Source: Lacticaseibacillus casei DSM 20011 = JCM 1134 = ATCC 393 (GTDB taxonomy: Bacteria > Bacillota > Bacilli > Lactobacillales > Lactobacillaceae). Taken from it: 64,000 nucleotides of DNA. The position numbers and the translations under genes were made by a program. Position 1 is the first letter of the stretch. The number at the start of each line of letters is the position of its first letter. This document shows, piece after piece, positions 49,010 to 63,800 of this stretch. The notes under the pieces are model-generated. The model saw nothing but the letters and a program-made list of their open reading frames with translations. It searched no databases and was not told the origin of the DNA. Location of the stretch: positions 2,418,001 to 2,482,000 of the forward strand of contig NZ_AP012544.1 of assembly GCF_000829055.1 (NCBI RefSeq). The letters run 5' to 3'.

Positions 49010-52000
49010 TTACTTGTTGTCAGTATCATCCTGTTGGTCGTCTTTTTGCTGGCTGTCTTTTTCCTTCATCTGCTTTTCAATGTCAGAAATCGAATAGACA
49101 CTGTCGGAAACGGTACCGACACTCTTTGGTTCTTCGTGACGATACGTTGCCATCCCGGGGCCAGCCGGAATGATCTTCCCGATGATGACATTTTCCTTCA
49201 AGCCAACTAACGGATCGTTCTTGCCGCGAATAGAAGCATCGGTCAGAACCCGTGTTGTTTCCTGGAAGGAAGCAGCTGACAGGAAGCTGTTGGTTTCCAA
49301 GGAAGCTTTGGTAATCCCTAACAGCACCGGACGGCCGGTAGCCGGAATGCCACCACTGATGATCGCTTGCGTGTTCTTCTCTTTGAAGTCCGCAATGTCG
49401 AGCAATGTTCCTGGCAAGATGTTTGTATCGCCCGGATCCATGACGCGGATCTTGCGTAACATCTGCCGAACCATGACTTCAACGTGCTTATCACCAATAT
49501 CAACACCCTGCATACGGTAAACTTTCTGGACTTCAGAAAGCAGGTAGTTTTCGGTTGCCATCACATCGCGCACTTTGATCAACTGCTTAGGATCAATTGA
49601 CCCACCTGTCAGTCGTTCGCCGCGGTTAACATGATCGCCTTCCGCAACTGCCACACTGGATGCATAGGGTACGCTATAGGTTCGGGTATCAGTCTCACCC
49701 TTCACCGTAATTTCACGCGTATGCTCAGCCGGATTTTCATCAATAGCAGTTACTTCACCGGTTACTTCCGTGATCACAGCTTCACCTTTAGGGTTCCGTG
49801 CTTCAAAAATTTCCTGAACACGAGGCAGCCCTTGGGTAATATCTTCGCCACCGGCAACACCACCGGTATGGAAGTTACGCATGGTCAACTGGGTACCTGG
49901 TTCACCGATTGACTGGGCAGCAACGGTTCCGACTGCTTCGCCGACTTCAACCTGTTCGCCGGTTGCCATATTACGACCGTAGCACTTCTGGCAAACACCG
50001 TGTTTGGTATTGCAGGTGAAGACCGAACGGATAGTGACGGCTTCAACACCGGCATCCACAATCTTCTGTGCCATATCTTCGTCCATCAAGGTATTGCGCT
50101 TAACCAGGACTTTGCCGCTCTTAGGATCAAGAACGTCTTTCATGGTAAACCGACCGACAAGTCGATCATACAGTGGCTCAATCATTTCGTTACCTTCACG
50201 GATAGCGCGAACGACCAAACCACGATCGGTGCCGCAGTCTTCTTCACGAACAATGACATCCTGCGCCACATCAACCAGCCGCCGGGTCAGGTAACCTGAA
50301 TCAGCCGTCTTCAGCGCCGTATCGGTCATCCCTTTACGAGCACCGTGAGTGGACATGAACATTTCCATAACGGTCAAACCTTCACGGAAGTTCGAGATAA
50401 CCGGCACTTCCATCATCCCACCGTTAGGCGCAGCCATCAGACCACGCATACCGGCAAGCTGAGTGAAGTTCGAGATATTACCACGGGCACCGGAATCAGA
50501 CATCATGGAGATTGGGTTGTTCGGGTCAAAAGAATCAACCAGCTTTTGCTGAATTTCATCTTTGGCATCGTTCCAAATCTGGATAACCCGATCATGGCGT
50601 TCATCATCGGTGATCAACCCACGCCGGAACTGCTTAGAAACAGTTGCAACCTTCTTATGGGCAGCAGCCACAATTTCCGGCTTTTCCTTCAGGTTAGTGA
50701 TGTCGGAAATTCCGACAGTTAACCCGGAATTAGTTGATTGCGTGTAGCCCAAAGTCTTCATGTCATCCAACAAATCACTGGTCCGCTGAACCTTATAAAC
50801 CTTGAAGACCTGCGCAATGATATCGGATAAGAAGCCCTTCTTAAACGGATCGATCAAAGGTGCATCCGCGAGATAAGCGTGAATGTCTTCACCTTTATCA
50901 ATGAAGTACTTATCTGGCACACCATTGACGATGTTGTCTTGCGTCGGCTCATTCAGATACGGGAAGTCTTTTGGCATAATCTCGTTAAAGATCGCCTTGC
51001 CGACACTTGTCACCATGATCTTTTGCTTCTGATCGTCAGTGAATGGCTTGTTAGTGAAGGAATTGGCTGCGACGCCAACGCGACTGTGCAAATGAACGTA
51101 GCCATTTTGCAGTGCCATCAAGATTTCGTTGGTGTCCTTGAAGATCATGCCTTCGCCTTCGCGACCCTTTTGCTCCATGGTCAGGTAATAGTTACCTAAC
51201 ACAACGTCCTGCGAAGGGGTAACGATTGGCTTGCCGTCTTTTGGCGCCAAAATGTGGTGTGCCGCAAGCATGAGCATCCGTGCTTCAGCCATTGCTTCAT
51301 CAGACAACGGCACGTGGATCGCCATTTGGTCACCGTCAAAGTCCGCGTTATACGCTTCGCAGACCAGTGGGTGCAACCGAATGGATTTCCCATCAACCAA
51401 AACAGGTTCAAACGCTTGAATACCAAGTCGATGCAACGTAGGCGCACGGTTTAAGAGTACCGGCCGTTCCTTGATAACATCTTCAAGCACATCCCAAACG
51501 TCATCATCCTGCCGATCGATCTTGCGCCGGGCATTCTTGATGTTGCTTGCCATGTCCCGCTTAACCAGTTCGCGCATCACGAATGGCTTAAAGAGTTCCA
51601 AAGCCATTTCACGCGGCACGCCACACTGATAAAACTTCAGCCATGGGCCGACATCGATAACGGAACGACCAGAGTAGTCAACCCGCTTACCAAGCAAGTT
51701 CTGACGGAACCGGCCTTGCTTCCCTTTAAGCATGTGTGACAGGGACTTAAGCGGACGATTGCCTGGGCCGGTAACCGGACGACCACGCCGACCATTATCG
51801 ATCAAAGCGTCAACCGCTTCCTGCAGCATCCGCTTTTCATTTTGGACAATGATGCTTGGTGCATTCAGGTCAAGCAGGCGCTTTAGACGGTTGTTACGGT
51901 TGATGACCCGCCGATACAAGTCGTTCAGATCAGACGTCGCAAACCGGCCGCCTTCGAGCTGAACCATTGGTCGCAGATCCGGTGGAATGACCGGAATGGT

Positions 52001-52687
52001 ATCCATGACCATCCATGCCGGATCATTACCGGATTCCTTGAAGGCATCCAAAATGTCCAACCGGCGAATCGCGCGCGTCCGTTTTTGGCCTTGCGCTGAC
52101 TTCAGGTCGTCTTTTAATTCGGTAACTTCTTTGTCGAGATCGACATCCTGCAACAATTCCTTGATGGCTTCAGCGCCCATCTTGGCATTGAAGGTTTTGC
52201 CGTATTCTTCGCGCTTTTCACGATATTCGCGTTCGGTCAGAAGTTGTTTTTTCTCCATTGGCGTATCGCCTGGATCAATCACAACGTAAGAAGCAAAATA
52301 GATAATTTCTTCAAGTGACCGTGGCGACATATCCAGTACCAGACCCATCCGACTCGGGATGCCCTTGAAGTACCAGATGTGGGTGACCGGTGCGGCTAAT
52401 TCGATATGGCCCATCCGCTCACGCCGAACCTTGGAACGTGTGACTTCAACCCCGCAGCGATCACAAACAATCCCCTTATAGCGGATCCGCTTGTACTTAC
52501 CACAGGCACATTCCCAGTCCTTAGTCGGTCCGAAGATGCGTTCATCGAACAAGCCGTCCCGCTCAGGCTTTAAGGTTCGGTAGTTGATCGTTTCAGGCTT
52601 TTTGACTTCCCCATACGACCAGCTGCGAATCTTGTCCGGCGAGGCTAAGCCGATTTGCATACTTTCAAACTTATTGACATCAATCAA
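49010..52687 (-). CDS. rpoC: RNA polymerase beta' subunit
   Basis: 1225 residues, TTG start with AGGAGG 8 bases upstream. The zinc-binding [20 protein letters not shown], the active-site [10 protein letters not shown] and the second Cys cluster (CGTDRG...[13 protein letters not shown]) are intact. The acidic C-terminal tail ([18 protein letters not shown]) is typical of lactobacilli. 12 bp after rpoB. Confidence 0.98.
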   Translation of the reverse strand: MIDVNKFESMQIGLASPDKIRSWSYGEVKKPETINYRTLKPERDGLFDERIFGPTKDWECACGKYKRIRYKGIVCDRCGVEVTRSKVRRERMGHIELAAPVTHIWYFKGIPSRMGLVLDMSPRSLEEIIYFASYVVIDPGDTPMEKKQLLTEREYREKREEYGKTFNAKMGAEAIKELLQDVDLDKEVTELKDDLKSAQGQKRTRAIRRLDILDAFKESGNDPAWMVMDTIPVIPPDLRPMVQLEGGRFATSDLNDLYRRVINRNNRLKRLLDLNAPSIIVQNEKRMLQEAVDALIDNGRRGRPVTGPGNRPLKSLSHMLKGKQGRFRQNLLGKRVDYSGRSVIDVGPWLKFYQCGVPREMALELFKPFVMRELVKRDMASNIKNARRKIDRQDDDVWDVLEDVIKERPVLLNRAPTLHRLGIQAFEPVLVDGKSIRLHPLVCEAYNADFDGDQMAIHVPLSDEAMAEARMLMLAAHHILAPKDGKPIVTPSQDVVLGNYYLTMEQKGREGEGMIFKDTNEILMALQNGYVHLHSRVGVAANSFTNKPFTDDQKQKIMVTSVGKAIFNEIMPKDFPYLNEPTQDNIVNGVPDKYFIDKGEDIHAYLADAPLIDPFKKGFLSDIIAQVFKVYKVQRTSDLLDDMKTLGYTQSTNSGLTVGISDITNLKEKPEIVAAAHKKVATVSKQFRRGLITDDERHDRVIQIWNDAKDEIQQKLVDSFDPNNPISMMSDSGARGNISNFTQLAGMRGLMAAPNGGMMEVPVISNFREGLTVMEMFMSTHGARKGMTDTALKTADSGYLTRRLVDVAQDVIVREEDCGTDRGLVVRAIREGNEMIEPLYDRLVGRFTMKDVLDPKSGKVLVKRNTLMDEDMAQKIVDAGVEAVTIRSVFTCNTKHGVCQKCYGRNMATGEQVEVGEAVGTVAAQSIGEPGTQLTMRNFHTGGVAGGEDITQGLPRVQEIFEARNPKGEAVITEVTGEVTAIDENPAEHTREITVKGETDTRTYSVPYASSVAVAEGDHVNRGERLTGGSIDPKQLIKVRDVMATENYLLSEVQKVYRMQGVDIGDKHVEVMVRQMLRKIRVMDPGDTNILPGTLLDIADFKEKNTQAIISGGIPATGRPVLLGITKASLETNSFLSAASFQETTRVLTDASIRGKNDPLVGLKENVIIGKIIPAGPGMATYRHEEPKSVGTVSDSVYSISDIEKQMKEKDSQQKDDQQDDTDNK

Positions 52688-52699
52688 AGGGCTAACCTC

Positions 52700-55600
52700 C
52701 TATTTTTTATCGTCGGTACTGTTATCGGCAGGCTTAGCGTCGCTCGCTTGAGCTGCGGCTTCGTGTGCCTTCTTTTCTTCTTGCTGGGCTGCGAACTTCG
52801 CCAAAGCATCGACTGAAACAACGTCGTCTTCGTCATCATCCATGTCCCGCAATTCAATTTCTTTCTTATCCGCGCCAAGCACCTTCATGTCCAGACCCAA
52901 GGCTTGCAATTCTTTAACAAGCACACGGAAGGATTCCGGTACACCTGGCTTTGGAATCGGTTCGCCTTTGACAATGGCTTCATAGGTCTTGACCCGCCCG
53001 ACAACGTCATCTGACTTATAGGTCAGAATTTCTTGCAAGGTGTAAGCCGCGCCATAAGCTTCAAGGGCCCAAACTTCCATTTCACCAAACCGCTGGCCAC
53101 CAAATTGTGCTTTACCACCAAGTGGCTGTTGGGTAACCAAACTGTAAGGTCCAATTGAACGAGCGTGGATCTTATCGTCAACCATGTGTGACAGCTTCAT
53201 GTAGTACATAACCCCTACAGATACCCGGTTTTCAAATGGTTCACCGGTACGGCCATCATACAGAACTGACTTACCATCGGAGGCCATGCCGGCTTCCTTA
53301 ACGGTTGACCACAGATCTTTATCGTTGGCACCATCGAAAACAGGGGTTGCCACGTGAATACCCAAGTTACGTGCGGCCATGCCCAGATGCAGTTCAAGCA
53401 CCTGGCCAATGTTCATACGACTTGGCACACCCATTGGCGATAGGCAGATGTCAACCGGTGTCCCGTCTGGCAAGTATGGCATGTCTTCTTCAGGAACCAC
53501 GACGGAAACCGTCCCTTTGTTCCCATGACGACCGGCCATCTTATCGCCGACCTGAATCTTCCGCTTCTGGGTGATGTAGACACGAACCATCATGTTGACA
53601 CCAGGAGACAATTCATCGCCCGCTTCACGAGTGAAGATCTTGACGTCCTGAATGATCCCGCCGCCGCCATGAGGTACCCGCAATGAAGTGTCGCGGACTT
53701 CACGAGCCTTTTCACCGAAAATAGCGTGTAACAATCGCTCTTCAGCAGACAGCTCGGTAACCCCTTTAGGTGTCACCTTGCCGACCAAAATGTCGCCATC
53801 ACGAACCTCGGCGCCGACACGAACAACACCGAACTCGTCAAGATCCTTGAGGGCTTCTTCACCGACGTTTGGAATTTCACGAGTCACTTCTTCAGGCCCA
53901 AGTTTGGTATCACGTGCTTCGGATTCATATTCTTCAATATGAATGGACGTGTAAACATCGTCTTTAACCAACCGTTCAGACAGCACAATCGCGTCTTCGT
54001 AGTTGTACATGTTCCAAGTCATGAAGGCGATAATTGGGTTTTGACCCAATGCCAGTTCGCCGTTTTGCATGGCTGGCCCATCAGCGATGATTTCATCAAC
54101 ATCAACGTGATCGCCAATCGTGACAATCGGCCGCTGGTTGTAGTTCTTGCCGGCGTTACTACGCTTGAATTTCATCAAGTTGTAGGAATCCAAGGCACCG
54201 TCTTCACGGCGAACCCGGATTTGCTTAGCGTCAACATATTCAACTGTCCCGGCATTTGTAGCCAGAACTGCTGTCCCGGAGTCATGCGCCGCCTTATATT
54301 CCATCCCGGTCCCAACAAGTGGGGCATGCGGATTGATCAATGGCACCGCCTGACGCTGCATGTTCGCACCCATCAAGGCACGGTTGGAGTCATCGTTTTC
54401 CAAGAATGGAATGCATGCCGTCGCAACCGCAACAACCTGCTTAGGCGAAACGTCCATGTAGTCAACTTTGTCCGGAGAAATTTCAATGTTGTTGTCTTTG
54501 TGACGCGCCAAAACGGTATCGTCAACGAAAGAACCATCATCGTTCAATGGCGAGTTTGCCTGCGCAACGATGTAGTTATCTTCTTCATCGGCGGTCAGAT
54601 AGTCAATCTTATCGGTAACCTTATGCGTATCCCAAGAAACACGGCGATACGGGGTTTCGATGAAGCCATAAGGATTAACCACCGCATAAGAAGCCAAGCT
54701 GTTAATCAACCCGATGTTCGGGCCTTCAGGTGTTTCAATCGGACACATCCGGCCATAATGGGTGTAATGAACATCTCGAACTTCATAACCCGCACGATCA
54801 CGCGTCAAGCCACCGGGTCCAAGGGCAGAAAGACGACGCTTGTGGGTTAATTCGCCAAGCGGGTTGGTCTGATCCATGAACTGTGACAGCTGGGAACTGC
54901 CAAAGAATTCCTTGATCGAAGCAACAACCGGACGAATATTGATCAATTGTTGCGGCGTCACGGTGGCAGTATCTTGAATCGACATCCGCTCACGCACAAC
55001 CCGTTCCATCCGGGAAAGCCCGATCCGGAACTGGTTTTGCAGCAATTCACCGACGGAACGAATCCGACGATTGCCCAAGTGATCGATATCATCGACTGAG
55101 CCAAGGCCTTCTTGCAAGTTAAGGAAATAGTTCATGGATGCCAAAACATCAGCCGGAACAATATGCTTAACTTTCTTGCCAATGTGGCCGTTGCCGATTA
55201 AATTGATTTCTTTATCCGGCGTTACTTGTGAGTAGACCTTAATGCTTTGCAGCACAATCGGATCCGTCACAACGCCTTGATCGGAAGGCTGGTAGGTCAC
55301 GGTCTTAAAATCATCGCGATCCAAATAAGCCCCTAATTTGTCCATCACTTGACGGTCAACTTTGGTTCCCTTTTGGGCAATAACTTCACCGGTATCCGGA
55401 TCAGCCAACGTTTCAGCCAAAACCTGATTCAACAGGCGCGTCTTCAAGCTCAACTTCTTGTTAACCTTATAGCGGCCAACTGAAGCCAAATCGTAGCGCT
55501 TCGGATCAAAGAAGCGCGCATACAAAAGTGACCGTGACGAATCAGCGGTTTTAGGTTCGCCTGGGCGTAGGCGTTCATAAATATCCTTCAAGGCTTCATC

Positions 55601-56302
55601 GGTACGGGAGTCATCTGTGTTCTTATGCACATCTTTTTCAAGTGTGAGCATCAGCGAATCGTTATCGCCGAACATGTTGATAATATCTTGATCAGACCCG
55701 AAGCCCAAAGCACGAACCAGTTCAGTCAACGGGATCTTCCGCGTCCGGTCGATCCGGACATAAGCAATATTCTTGGCGTCTGTTTCATATTCCAACCAAG
55801 CACCACGGTTAGGGATGACAGTTGTGCCATAGGTAACCCGTGAGTTCTTATCGGTTTCGCTATGGAAATAAACACCAGGTGAACGAACCAGCTGGGAAAC
55901 AATAACCCGTTCCGCCCCGTTGATGATGAAAGTCCCTTGTTTGGTCATCAGTGGAAAATCGCCAAAGAAAACATCCTGGCTCTTGATTTCACCGGTTTCA
56001 TGATTCGTTAAACGTAAGGTTACATGCAAAGGTGCAGAGTAGTTTGCATCGTGTTGGCGTGCTTCCTCGACAGTATATTTCGGTTCCAGCAGTTGATAGC
56101 CGACAAATTCCAGTGACAGTTTCCCTTGAAAGTCATCGATCGGCATAATATCGTCGAACATTTCTTTAAGACCTTCATCGAGGAACCATTGGTAAGAATT
56201 CGTTTGGATCTCGATCAGATTAGGAAGATCCAAAACTTCCTTGATCCGGGCATAAGACCGGCGTGTCCGGTGCTTACCATAATTCACTAAGTGTCCTGCC
56301 AA
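52700..56302 (-). CDS. rpoB: RNA polymerase beta subunit
   Basis: 1200 residues from the TTG at 56302 ([20 protein letters not shown]), 6 bases after AAGGGGTG; a GTG at 56311 would overlap that site. The rifampicin region ([30 protein letters not shown]) is wild type. The C-terminus is acidic ([20 protein letters not shown]). It is transcribed from a strong promoter through a structured leader. Confidence 0.98.
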   Translation of the reverse strand: MAGHLVNYGKHRTRRSYARIKEVLDLPNLIEIQTNSYQWFLDEGLKEMFDDIMPIDDFQGKLSLEFVGYQLLEPKYTVEEARQHDANYSAPLHVTLRLTNHETGEIKSQDVFFGDFPLMTKQGTFIINGAERVIVSQLVRSPGVYFHSETDKNSRVTYGTTVIPNRGAWLEYETDAKNIAYVRIDRTRKIPLTELVRALGFGSDQDIINMFGDNDSLMLTLEKDVHKNTDDSRTDEALKDIYERLRPGEPKTADSSRSLLYARFFDPKRYDLASVGRYKVNKKLSLKTRLLNQVLAETLADPDTGEVIAQKGTKVDRQVMDKLGAYLDRDDFKTVTYQPSDQGVVTDPIVLQSIKVYSQVTPDKEINLIGNGHIGKKVKHIVPADVLASMNYFLNLQEGLGSVDDIDHLGNRRIRSVGELLQNQFRIGLSRMERVVRERMSIQDTATVTPQQLINIRPVVASIKEFFGSSQLSQFMDQTNPLGELTHKRRLSALGPGGLTRDRAGYEVRDVHYTHYGRMCPIETPEGPNIGLINSLASYAVVNPYGFIETPYRRVSWDTHKVTDKIDYLTADEEDNYIVAQANSPLNDDGSFVDDTVLARHKDNNIEISPDKVDYMDVSPKQVVAVATACIPFLENDDSNRALMGANMQRQAVPLINPHAPLVGTGMEYKAAHDSGTAVLATNAGTVEYVDAKQIRVRREDGALDSYNLMKFKRSNAGKNYNQRPIVTIGDHVDVDEIIADGPAMQNGELALGQNPIIAFMTWNMYNYEDAIVLSERLVKDDVYTSIHIEEYESEARDTKLGPEEVTREIPNVGEEALKDLDEFGVVRVGAEVRDGDILVGKVTPKGVTELSAEERLLHAIFGEKAREVRDTSLRVPHGGGGIIQDVKIFTREAGDELSPGVNMMVRVYITQKRKIQVGDKMAGRHGNKGTVSVVVPEEDMPYLPDGTPVDICLSPMGVPSRMNIGQVLELHLGMAARNLGIHVATPVFDGANDKDLWSTVKEAGMASDGKSVLYDGRTGEPFENRVSVGVMYYMKLSHMVDDKIHARSIGPYSLVTQQPLGGKAQFGGQRFGEMEVWALEAYGAAYTLQEILTYKSDDVVGRVKTYEAIVKGEPIPKPGVPESFRVLVKELQALGLDMKVLGADKKEIELRDMDDDEDDVVSVDALAKFAAQQEEKKAHEAAAQASDAKPADNSTDDKK

Positions 56303-56311
56303 ATTATTCAC

Positions 56312-56517
56312 CCCTTGTAAGATTTTCCGGCTTGGTCGATTGTAAAAATAATGTAAATATTGTTAAATTTACATGACAATGACGATCTCGCAGACATTTT
56401 GAGCAAAAAAAAACCAAAAACAGATCAGCCTTCAACCAGCCTGCTGTTTTTGCTTTTTCCATTAGCCAGAACGGACAATAGATCGTCCTGACAGCCTGTC
56501 CAAACCGAAATGCGATT
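56312..56517 (-). promoter_or_regulatory. rpoB leader with terminator-like hairpin
   Basis: A leader of about 205 nt. Inside it AAAAACAG (56444-56451) pairs with CTGTTTTT (56416-56423) and is followed by nine T on the minus strand (56405-56413), an intrinsic-terminator shape between promoter and gene. A Lacto-rpoB RNA motif is described upstream of rpoB in Lactobacillales. Membership is likely from position but was not checked. Confidence 0.6.
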
Positions 56518-56523
56518 GACTTA

Positions 56524-56552
56524 ATAATACGCGGTGGTGTCAAGAAAGTCAA
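56524..56552 (-). promoter_or_regulatory. rpoB promoter
   Basis: -35 TTGACT (56547-56552), 17 bp, -10 TATTAT (56524-56529) on the minus strand. Confidence 0.8.
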
Positions 56553-56604
56553 GCGGTAAAATTTTCCGTCTCAGACTCACAAACCCCTTCGCATATCGTA
56601 CATT

Positions 56605-56641
56605 CAAAAAAGCCGTAACCACAGTTGATTACGACTTTTTA
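56605..56641 (-). terminator. Terminator of ctsR-clpC
   Basis: AAAAAGTCGTAA and TTACGGCTTTTT arms on the minus strand with one wobble pair, followed by T6, 11 bp after the clpC stop. Confidence 0.8.
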
Positions 56642-56651
56642 TCATCTAAAG

Positions 56652-59159
56652 TTACGCCTTAACCGGTTCCTTCGAAGCACCGTTTTCTTTATGCTTGCCT
56701 TTGTTTTCCTTGACAGTAAACGTTAGCTTGCCTTTTTTGGCACCGATCTGGATCAAATCACCAGTCTTCGCTTGGCCTGTCAACAAAAGTTCGCTCAGTT
56801 GATCTTCAACATCCATTTGCAAAGCCCGTCGGTTCGGACGTGCCCCGTATTCAGGATCGAATCCGGCAGCCGCGATGGCATCGATGCCTGCTGGCGTAAT
56901 TTTGACATCGATTCCCTGATCCTTAATGCGACTGAGCACGGTCTTGGTCATGATCTTGACGATCTCATGCAGTTCTTCCTTGTTCAGGCTGTGGAAGACA
57001 ACCGTTTCATCAATTCGGTTCAGGAACTCAGGACGGAAACTCTTCTTCAATTCATCTAACATCCGACTCTTCATGGCTTGGAAGTCTACGGTTGGATCTT
57101 TGGCGCCAAACCCAACCGTTTTATCATCGCGAATGGCAGTTGCCCCGATGTTACTGGTCATGATCAAAATCGTATTACGGAAATCAACCCGGCGACCCTT
57201 CGCATCGGTCAAATAGCCATCATCCAAGACTTGAAGCAAAATGTTAAAGACATCCGGATGCGCCTTTTCGACTTCATCCAGCAGCACAACGGAATATGGC
57301 TTGTTGCGAACCTTTTCCGTCAACTGGCCGCCTTCATCGTAACCGACATAACCTGGTGCCGCGCCAATCAGACGACTGGTGCTGAATTTCTCCATGTATT
57401 CGGACATGTCAACCCGAATCATGGCATCCTCTGATCCAAACATCGCTTCAGCTAGGGCTTTCGCCAGCTCGGTTTTCCCGACACCGGTTGGCCCAAGGAA
57501 CATGAAGGAACCAATTGGGCGGGTAGGATCTTTCAATCCAGAACGTGCCCGGCGGATGGCCCGTGCAACTGCGGAAACAGCTTCATCCTGACCAACAACC
57601 CGTTGATGGAGAATCTTCTCCAGGTTGACCAAACGTTCGGATTCCTTCTTCTGTAACTGGGTAACCGGCACACCGGTCCATTGTGACACAACTTCTGCTA
57701 CATCGGCGCCTGTCACTTTGATATCGGTTCGAACGCCACTTTCGTTCACGGGTTCCGGCGTATCGGCAAGTTTGGCCGTAACGTCCGCCTCTTTGGTGCG
57801 AATGGTAGCCGCTGTTTCGAAGTCTTGATGATCAATCGCGTCTTCTTTGTCCGCGACTAACTTAGCCAGCTCGTCCTGAAGCTTGTCGGATTTGGTCTCG
57901 ACATTAGCTTTATCTAATCGTACCTTGGCAGCACTTTCGTCAACTAAGTCGATCGCCTTGTCAGGCAGGAAGCGCGTTGTAATGTAACGTGAGGACAAAA
58001 CAACTGCTTCATGCAAAGCTTCATCAGTAATCGTGACGCCATGATGCGCCTCATACCGTGGACGCAGCCCTTTCAAAATCTGTTCTGCTTCTTCTTCCGT
58101 TGGTTCGTCGACTTGGATGGTCGCAAACCGCCGTTCCAAAGCAGCATCTTTTTCAATATACTTCTGATATTCGTCTAAGGTTGTCGCACCGATCAACTGC
58201 AACTCGCCACGAGCCAAAGCCGGCTTGAGAATGTTGGAAGCGTCAATGGCACCTTCAGCACCCCCCGCACCGATTAGCGTATGCAATTCATCAATGAACA
58301 AAATGACATTGCCATCTTTATAAATCTCATCAATGATTTTCTTCAGGCGATCTTCAAATTCACCACGATACTTCGTGCCAGCAACCAGTGAGCCCATATC
58401 AAGCATCATCAGTCGCTTATTCAGCATGTCATCCGGAACTTTGCCCGCGACAATCTTTTCGGCAAAGCCTTCCGCAATCGCGGTTTTCCCGACACCTGGT
58501 TCACCAATCAACACAGGGTTGTTCTTGGTGCGCCGGGCCAGAATCTGAATCAAACGCCGAACTTCCTTTTCGCGGCCAACCACCGGATCCATCCGGTTTT
58601 CCCGTGCCATTTGGGTTAAATCCCGCGCAAGGCCATCAAGTGTCGGGGTCCCTTGGCTATCTTGGCGAGCACCGCCACGCGCCATTGGCCGGCGTTTGGC
58701 CGCTGTGTCCGCAATGCCCATTTTCTTAAACACCATTTGCCGCGTCTTCGAAAGACTAAGCCCCAGATTCTGGAGAATCCGCGCGGCTAAAATATCATCT
58801 TCACGAAGCAACCCCAGCAGAATATGCTCGGTGCCGATCTTCAAAGCACCTAAGCGCTTTGCTTCGTCGCCGGCAAACGCCAGAATTTCCTTACCTTTAG
58901 GTGAATAAGGTAAATAACTATCGCTAGCTTGACCGGCGGCATCAACAGTTCCATACCCTGTGAAGCGCTCGATCTCGTCATGGACATCATTCTCTGTGAC
59001 CCCTAACTGACGCAGCGTCTTACCAGCGATTCCATCTTTTTCCATAACCAGCGCCATAAGCAAATGTTCAGTGCCTACAGCATGATGATGGAAATACTTC
59101 GCTTGTTCCTGGGCTAAAAGCAAAACATTTTTGGCACTAGGGGTAAATAAGTTGTCCAT
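56652..59159 (-). CDS. clpC: ATP-dependent Clp protease ATPase subunit ClpC
   Basis: 835 residues from the ATG at 59159 (AAAGGAGCG upstream). Two Clp_N repeats come first, then AAA+ module 1 (GEPGVGKTA), a middle coiled coil with a UVR motif ([20 protein letters not shown]) and AAA+ module 2 (GPTGVGKTE). It unfolds substrates for ClpP. It follows ctsR in a two-gene operon; mcsA and mcsB are absent, as in lactic acid bacteria. Intact. Confidence 0.97.
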   Translation of the reverse strand: MDNLFTPSAKNVLLLAQEQAKYFHHHAVGTEHLLMALVMEKDGIAGKTLRQLGVTENDVHDEIERFTGYGTVDAAGQASDSYLPYSPKGKEILAFAGDEAKRLGALKIGTEHILLGLLREDDILAARILQNLGLSLSKTRQMVFKKMGIADTAAKRRPMARGGARQDSQGTPTLDGLARDLTQMARENRMDPVVGREKEVRRLIQILARRTKNNPVLIGEPGVGKTAIAEGFAEKIVAGKVPDDMLNKRLMMLDMGSLVAGTKYRGEFEDRLKKIIDEIYKDGNVILFIDELHTLIGAGGAEGAIDASNILKPALARGELQLIGATTLDEYQKYIEKDAALERRFATIQVDEPTEEEAEQILKGLRPRYEAHHGVTITDEALHEAVVLSSRYITTRFLPDKAIDLVDESAAKVRLDKANVETKSDKLQDELAKLVADKEDAIDHQDFETAATIRTKEADVTAKLADTPEPVNESGVRTDIKVTGADVAEVVSQWTGVPVTQLQKKESERLVNLEKILHQRVVGQDEAVSAVARAIRRARSGLKDPTRPIGSFMFLGPTGVGKTELAKALAEAMFGSEDAMIRVDMSEYMEKFSTSRLIGAAPGYVGYDEGGQLTEKVRNKPYSVVLLDEVEKAHPDVFNILLQVLDDGYLTDAKGRRVDFRNTILIMTSNIGATAIRDDKTVGFGAKDPTVDFQAMKSRMLDELKKSFRPEFLNRIDETVVFHSLNKEELHEIVKIMTKTVLSRIKDQGIDVKITPAGIDAIAAAGFDPEYGARPNRRALQMDVEDQLSELLLTGQAKTGDLIQIGAKKGKLTFTVKENKGKHKENGASKEPVKA

Positions 59160-59197
59160 AAGCACGCTCCTTTTTAGAAAACTAATTATAAACTGTT

Positions 59198-59665
59198 CTA
59201 TCTTTCATACCGCAAACGATCCAAAAATGCAAGGAACATGCGCGACCGTAAATGCTCTTCTGTCCCTTGATCAAGAATGCCCAAAGTCTCATGATTCATG
59301 ACCGCCAACAACAAATTACCTGATTGCTGGGAAATAAGGTCATTGTCAAACAGTTCCTGAATCAAATCACGTGCATCGCGTAACCGCAAGCGCTTGGGAA
59401 TGTGCTGCCGCATAATTTGAATGAGATCCTGATCATCTGTCAATTTGACCTTCACGATGCGAATGTAGCCCCCGCCACCACGTTTACTCTCAACAATGTA
59501 GCCGCGAGCCGGTGTGAACCGGGTCTTAATGACATAATTGATTTGCGAAGGAACGCAATTAAAACGACGCGCAATCTCGGCTCGCCGTATTTCAACGGCG
59601 GCCTCCTGTGCCAGTATCGTTTTTAGATAAGCCTCAATAATGTCCGAAATATTCTCACGCTGCAT
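59198..59665 (-). CDS. ctsR: Transcriptional repressor CtsR
   Basis: 155 residues from the ATG at 59665. It represses class III heat-shock genes. The N-terminal winged helix (ISDIIEAYLKTIL, IARRFNCVPSQINYVIKTRF) and the glycine-rich wing ESKRGGGGYIRI, the thermosensing element, are intact. Its own promoter carries a CtsR box, so autoregulation is likely. 38 bp upstream of clpC. Confidence 0.96.
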   Translation of the reverse strand: MQRENISDIIEAYLKTILAQEAAVEIRRAEIARRFNCVPSQINYVIKTRFTPARGYIVESKRGGGGYIRIVKVKLTDDQDLIQIMRQHIPKRLRLRDARDLIQELFDNDLISQQSGNLLLAVMNHETLGILDQGTEEHLRSRMFLAFLDRLRYER

Positions 59666-59685
59666 GTCGTTCAATCCTTTTTGAC

Positions 59686-59702
59686 TTTGACCAATCTTGA
59701 CT
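59686..59702 (-). promoter_or_regulatory. CtsR operator
   Basis: AGTCAAG-ATT-GGTCAAA on the minus strand fits the heptad repeat RGTCAAA-N3-RGTCAAA with one mismatch. A third partial heptad (GTCAAAA) follows. It lies just downstream of the -10. Confidence 0.8.
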
Positions 59703-59709
59703 ATTACAC

Positions 59710-59738
59710 ATTATACTGGCATTGGTCAGTTTATACAA
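59710..59738 (-). promoter_or_regulatory. ctsR-clpC promoter
   Basis: -35 TTGTAT (59733-59738), 17 bp, -10 TATAAT (59710-59715) on the minus strand. Confidence 0.75.
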
Positions 59739-59756
59739 ATTTCTGCATTTGAAAAC

Positions 59757-59785
59757 GAAAAAAGGACCACGATTTTTCGTGATCC
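59757..59785 (-). terminator. Terminator of the rRNA-tRNA operon
   Basis: GGATCACGA / TCGTGGTCC stem with an A4 loop followed by T6 on the minus strand, directly after tRNA-Pro. Confidence 0.88.
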
Positions 59786-59790
59786 AAGAA

Positions 59791-59864
59791 TCGGGAAGAC
59801 AAGATTCGAACTTGCGACCCCTACGTCCCGAACGTAGTGCTCTACCAAGCTGAGCTACTTCCCG
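59791..59864 (-). tRNA. tRNA-Pro (CGG)
   Basis: 74 nt with a full cloverleaf. The anticodon loop TTCGGGA gives CGG, and acceptor CGGGAAG pairs with CTTCCCG. Last tRNA of the operon. Confidence 0.92.
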
Positions 59865-59868
59865 GTAA

Positions 59869-59940
59869 AGCGGAAGACGGGATTCGAACCCGCGACCCCC
59901 ACCATGGCAAGGTGATGTTCTACCACTGAACTACTTCCGC
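59869..59940 (-). tRNA. tRNA-Gly (GCC), copy 2
   Basis: 72 nt, anticodon loop TTGCCAT. Identical to the tRNA-Gly at 60175-60246, suggesting a local duplication. Confidence 0.92.
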
Positions 59941-59993
59941 ATACCGCATATTCAATTGATCGGCGCCAGCTTAGCTTCATAGGCGATCGACGA

Positions 59994-60067
59994 TGCACCC
60001 AGTAGGAGTCGAACCTACAACCTTCTGATTCGTAGTCAGACACTCTATCCAGTTGCGCTATGGGTGC
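59994..60067 (-). tRNA. tRNA-Arg (ACG)
   Basis: 74 nt, anticodon loop CTACGAA, acceptor GCACCCA / TGGGTGC. Confidence 0.92.
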
Positions 60068-60077
60068 TTCAACAAAA

Positions 60078-60163
60078 TGCCGAGGACCGGGATCGAACCG
60101 GTACGGTCATCACTGACCGCAGGATTTTAAGTCCTGTGCGTCTGCCAATTCCGCCACCCCGGC
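60078..60163 (-). tRNA. tRNA-Leu (TAA)
   Basis: 86 nt with a long variable arm (class II). Anticodon loop CTTAAAA, acceptor GCCGGGG. Confidence 0.92.
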
Positions 60164-60174
60164 ATAAAGTGAAA

Positions 60175-60246
60175 AGCGGAAGACGGGATTCGAACCCGCG
60201 ACCCCCACCATGGCAAGGTGATGTTCTACCACTGAACTACTTCCGC
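60175..60246 (-). tRNA. tRNA-Gly (GCC), copy 1
   Basis: 72 nt, anticodon GCC, between the two tRNA-Leu genes as in the usual Firmicute order. Confidence 0.92.
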
Positions 60247-60315
60247 ATATCAAACCTATTCAATTATGACCGAGGAGCGGCCTTCAACGACCCGAGCATT
60301 CCATTCAAGATACGA

Positions 60316-60398
60316 TGCGGGTGAAGGGACTCGAACCCCCACGGTCAAAAACCACTAGAACCTAAATCTAGCGCGTCTGCCAGTTCCGCCACACCCGC
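60316..60398 (-). tRNA. tRNA-Leu (TAG)
   Basis: 83 nt, class II. Anticodon loop TTTAGGT, acceptor GCGGGTG / CACCCGC. Confidence 0.92.
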
Positions 60399-60413
60399 AA
60401 AAGGTGGGTTAAA

Positions 60414-60486
60414 TGAGCCGTGACAGGCTCGAACTGTCGACCCACTGATTAAAAGTCAGTTGCTCTACCAACTGAGCTAACGGCTC
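60414..60486 (-). tRNA. tRNA-Lys (TTT)
   Basis: 73 nt, anticodon loop CTTTTAA, acceptor GAGCCGT. Confidence 0.92.
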
Positions 60487-60488
60487 AA

Positions 60489-60561
60489 TGGAGGATACAG
60501 GGCTCGAACCTGTGACCCTCTGCTTGTAAGGCAGACGCTCTCCCAACTGAGCTAATCCTCC
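60489..60561 (-). tRNA. tRNA-Val (TAC)
   Basis: 73 nt, anticodon loop CTTACAA, acceptor GGAGGAT. First tRNA after 5S rRNA. Confidence 0.92.
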
Positions 60562-60570
60562 ATATGTAAG

Positions 60571-60687
60571 CGTGGCAGCTTCCTACCCTCGCAGGCAGTT
60601 TCCCACCAACTACTCTCGGCGTGAAGAAGCTTAACTTCTGTGTTCGGCATGGGAACAGGTGTATCCTTCTTGCTATCGCCACCACAC
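60571..60687 (-). rRNA. rrf: 5S ribosomal RNA
   Basis: About 117 nt on the minus strand with recognisable 5S sequence (GTGGTGGCGATAGCAAGAAG, CCGAACACAGAAGTTAAGC). End positions may be off by one or two bases. Confidence 0.93.
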
Positions 60688-60761
60688 TTATGAGAACTTT
60701 GCGCTCTCAAAACTGGCTATCATTGTTGTTTTTGTGTTGTCGGGAACCAGTGTATTTCATC

Positions 60762-60881
60762 GAAACGCGTTCGCAGTCGCAGAAACCTCCACATAAGAAC
60801 CCTGAATCCATTGGCCAAAACCCGGCCAACGAACTCAGGCCCGCTTATGCTCCGGTTTCTAAGCGCTCCTGCTCACGCTCT
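60762..60881. repeat. Dispersed palindromic element in the 23S-5S spacer (C)
   Basis: The arms (AACGCGTTCGC, AGAAACCTCCACATAAG and complements such as CTTATGCTCCGGTTTCT) close on a perfect 6-bp TTGGCC/GGCCAA around AAAACCC. Same layout as copies B and D. It sits within the pre-rRNA transcript, a few bases from the 23S 3' end. Confidence 0.8.
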
Positions 60882-60885
60882 ACTT

Positions 60886-63800
<2,915 letters not shown>

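Noticed and set aside
53939..54850. 303-codon open plus-strand frame antisense to rpoB
   Set aside because: It lies wholly opposite the intact, highly conserved rpoB, has no family features and is explained by codon bias of the sense gene.
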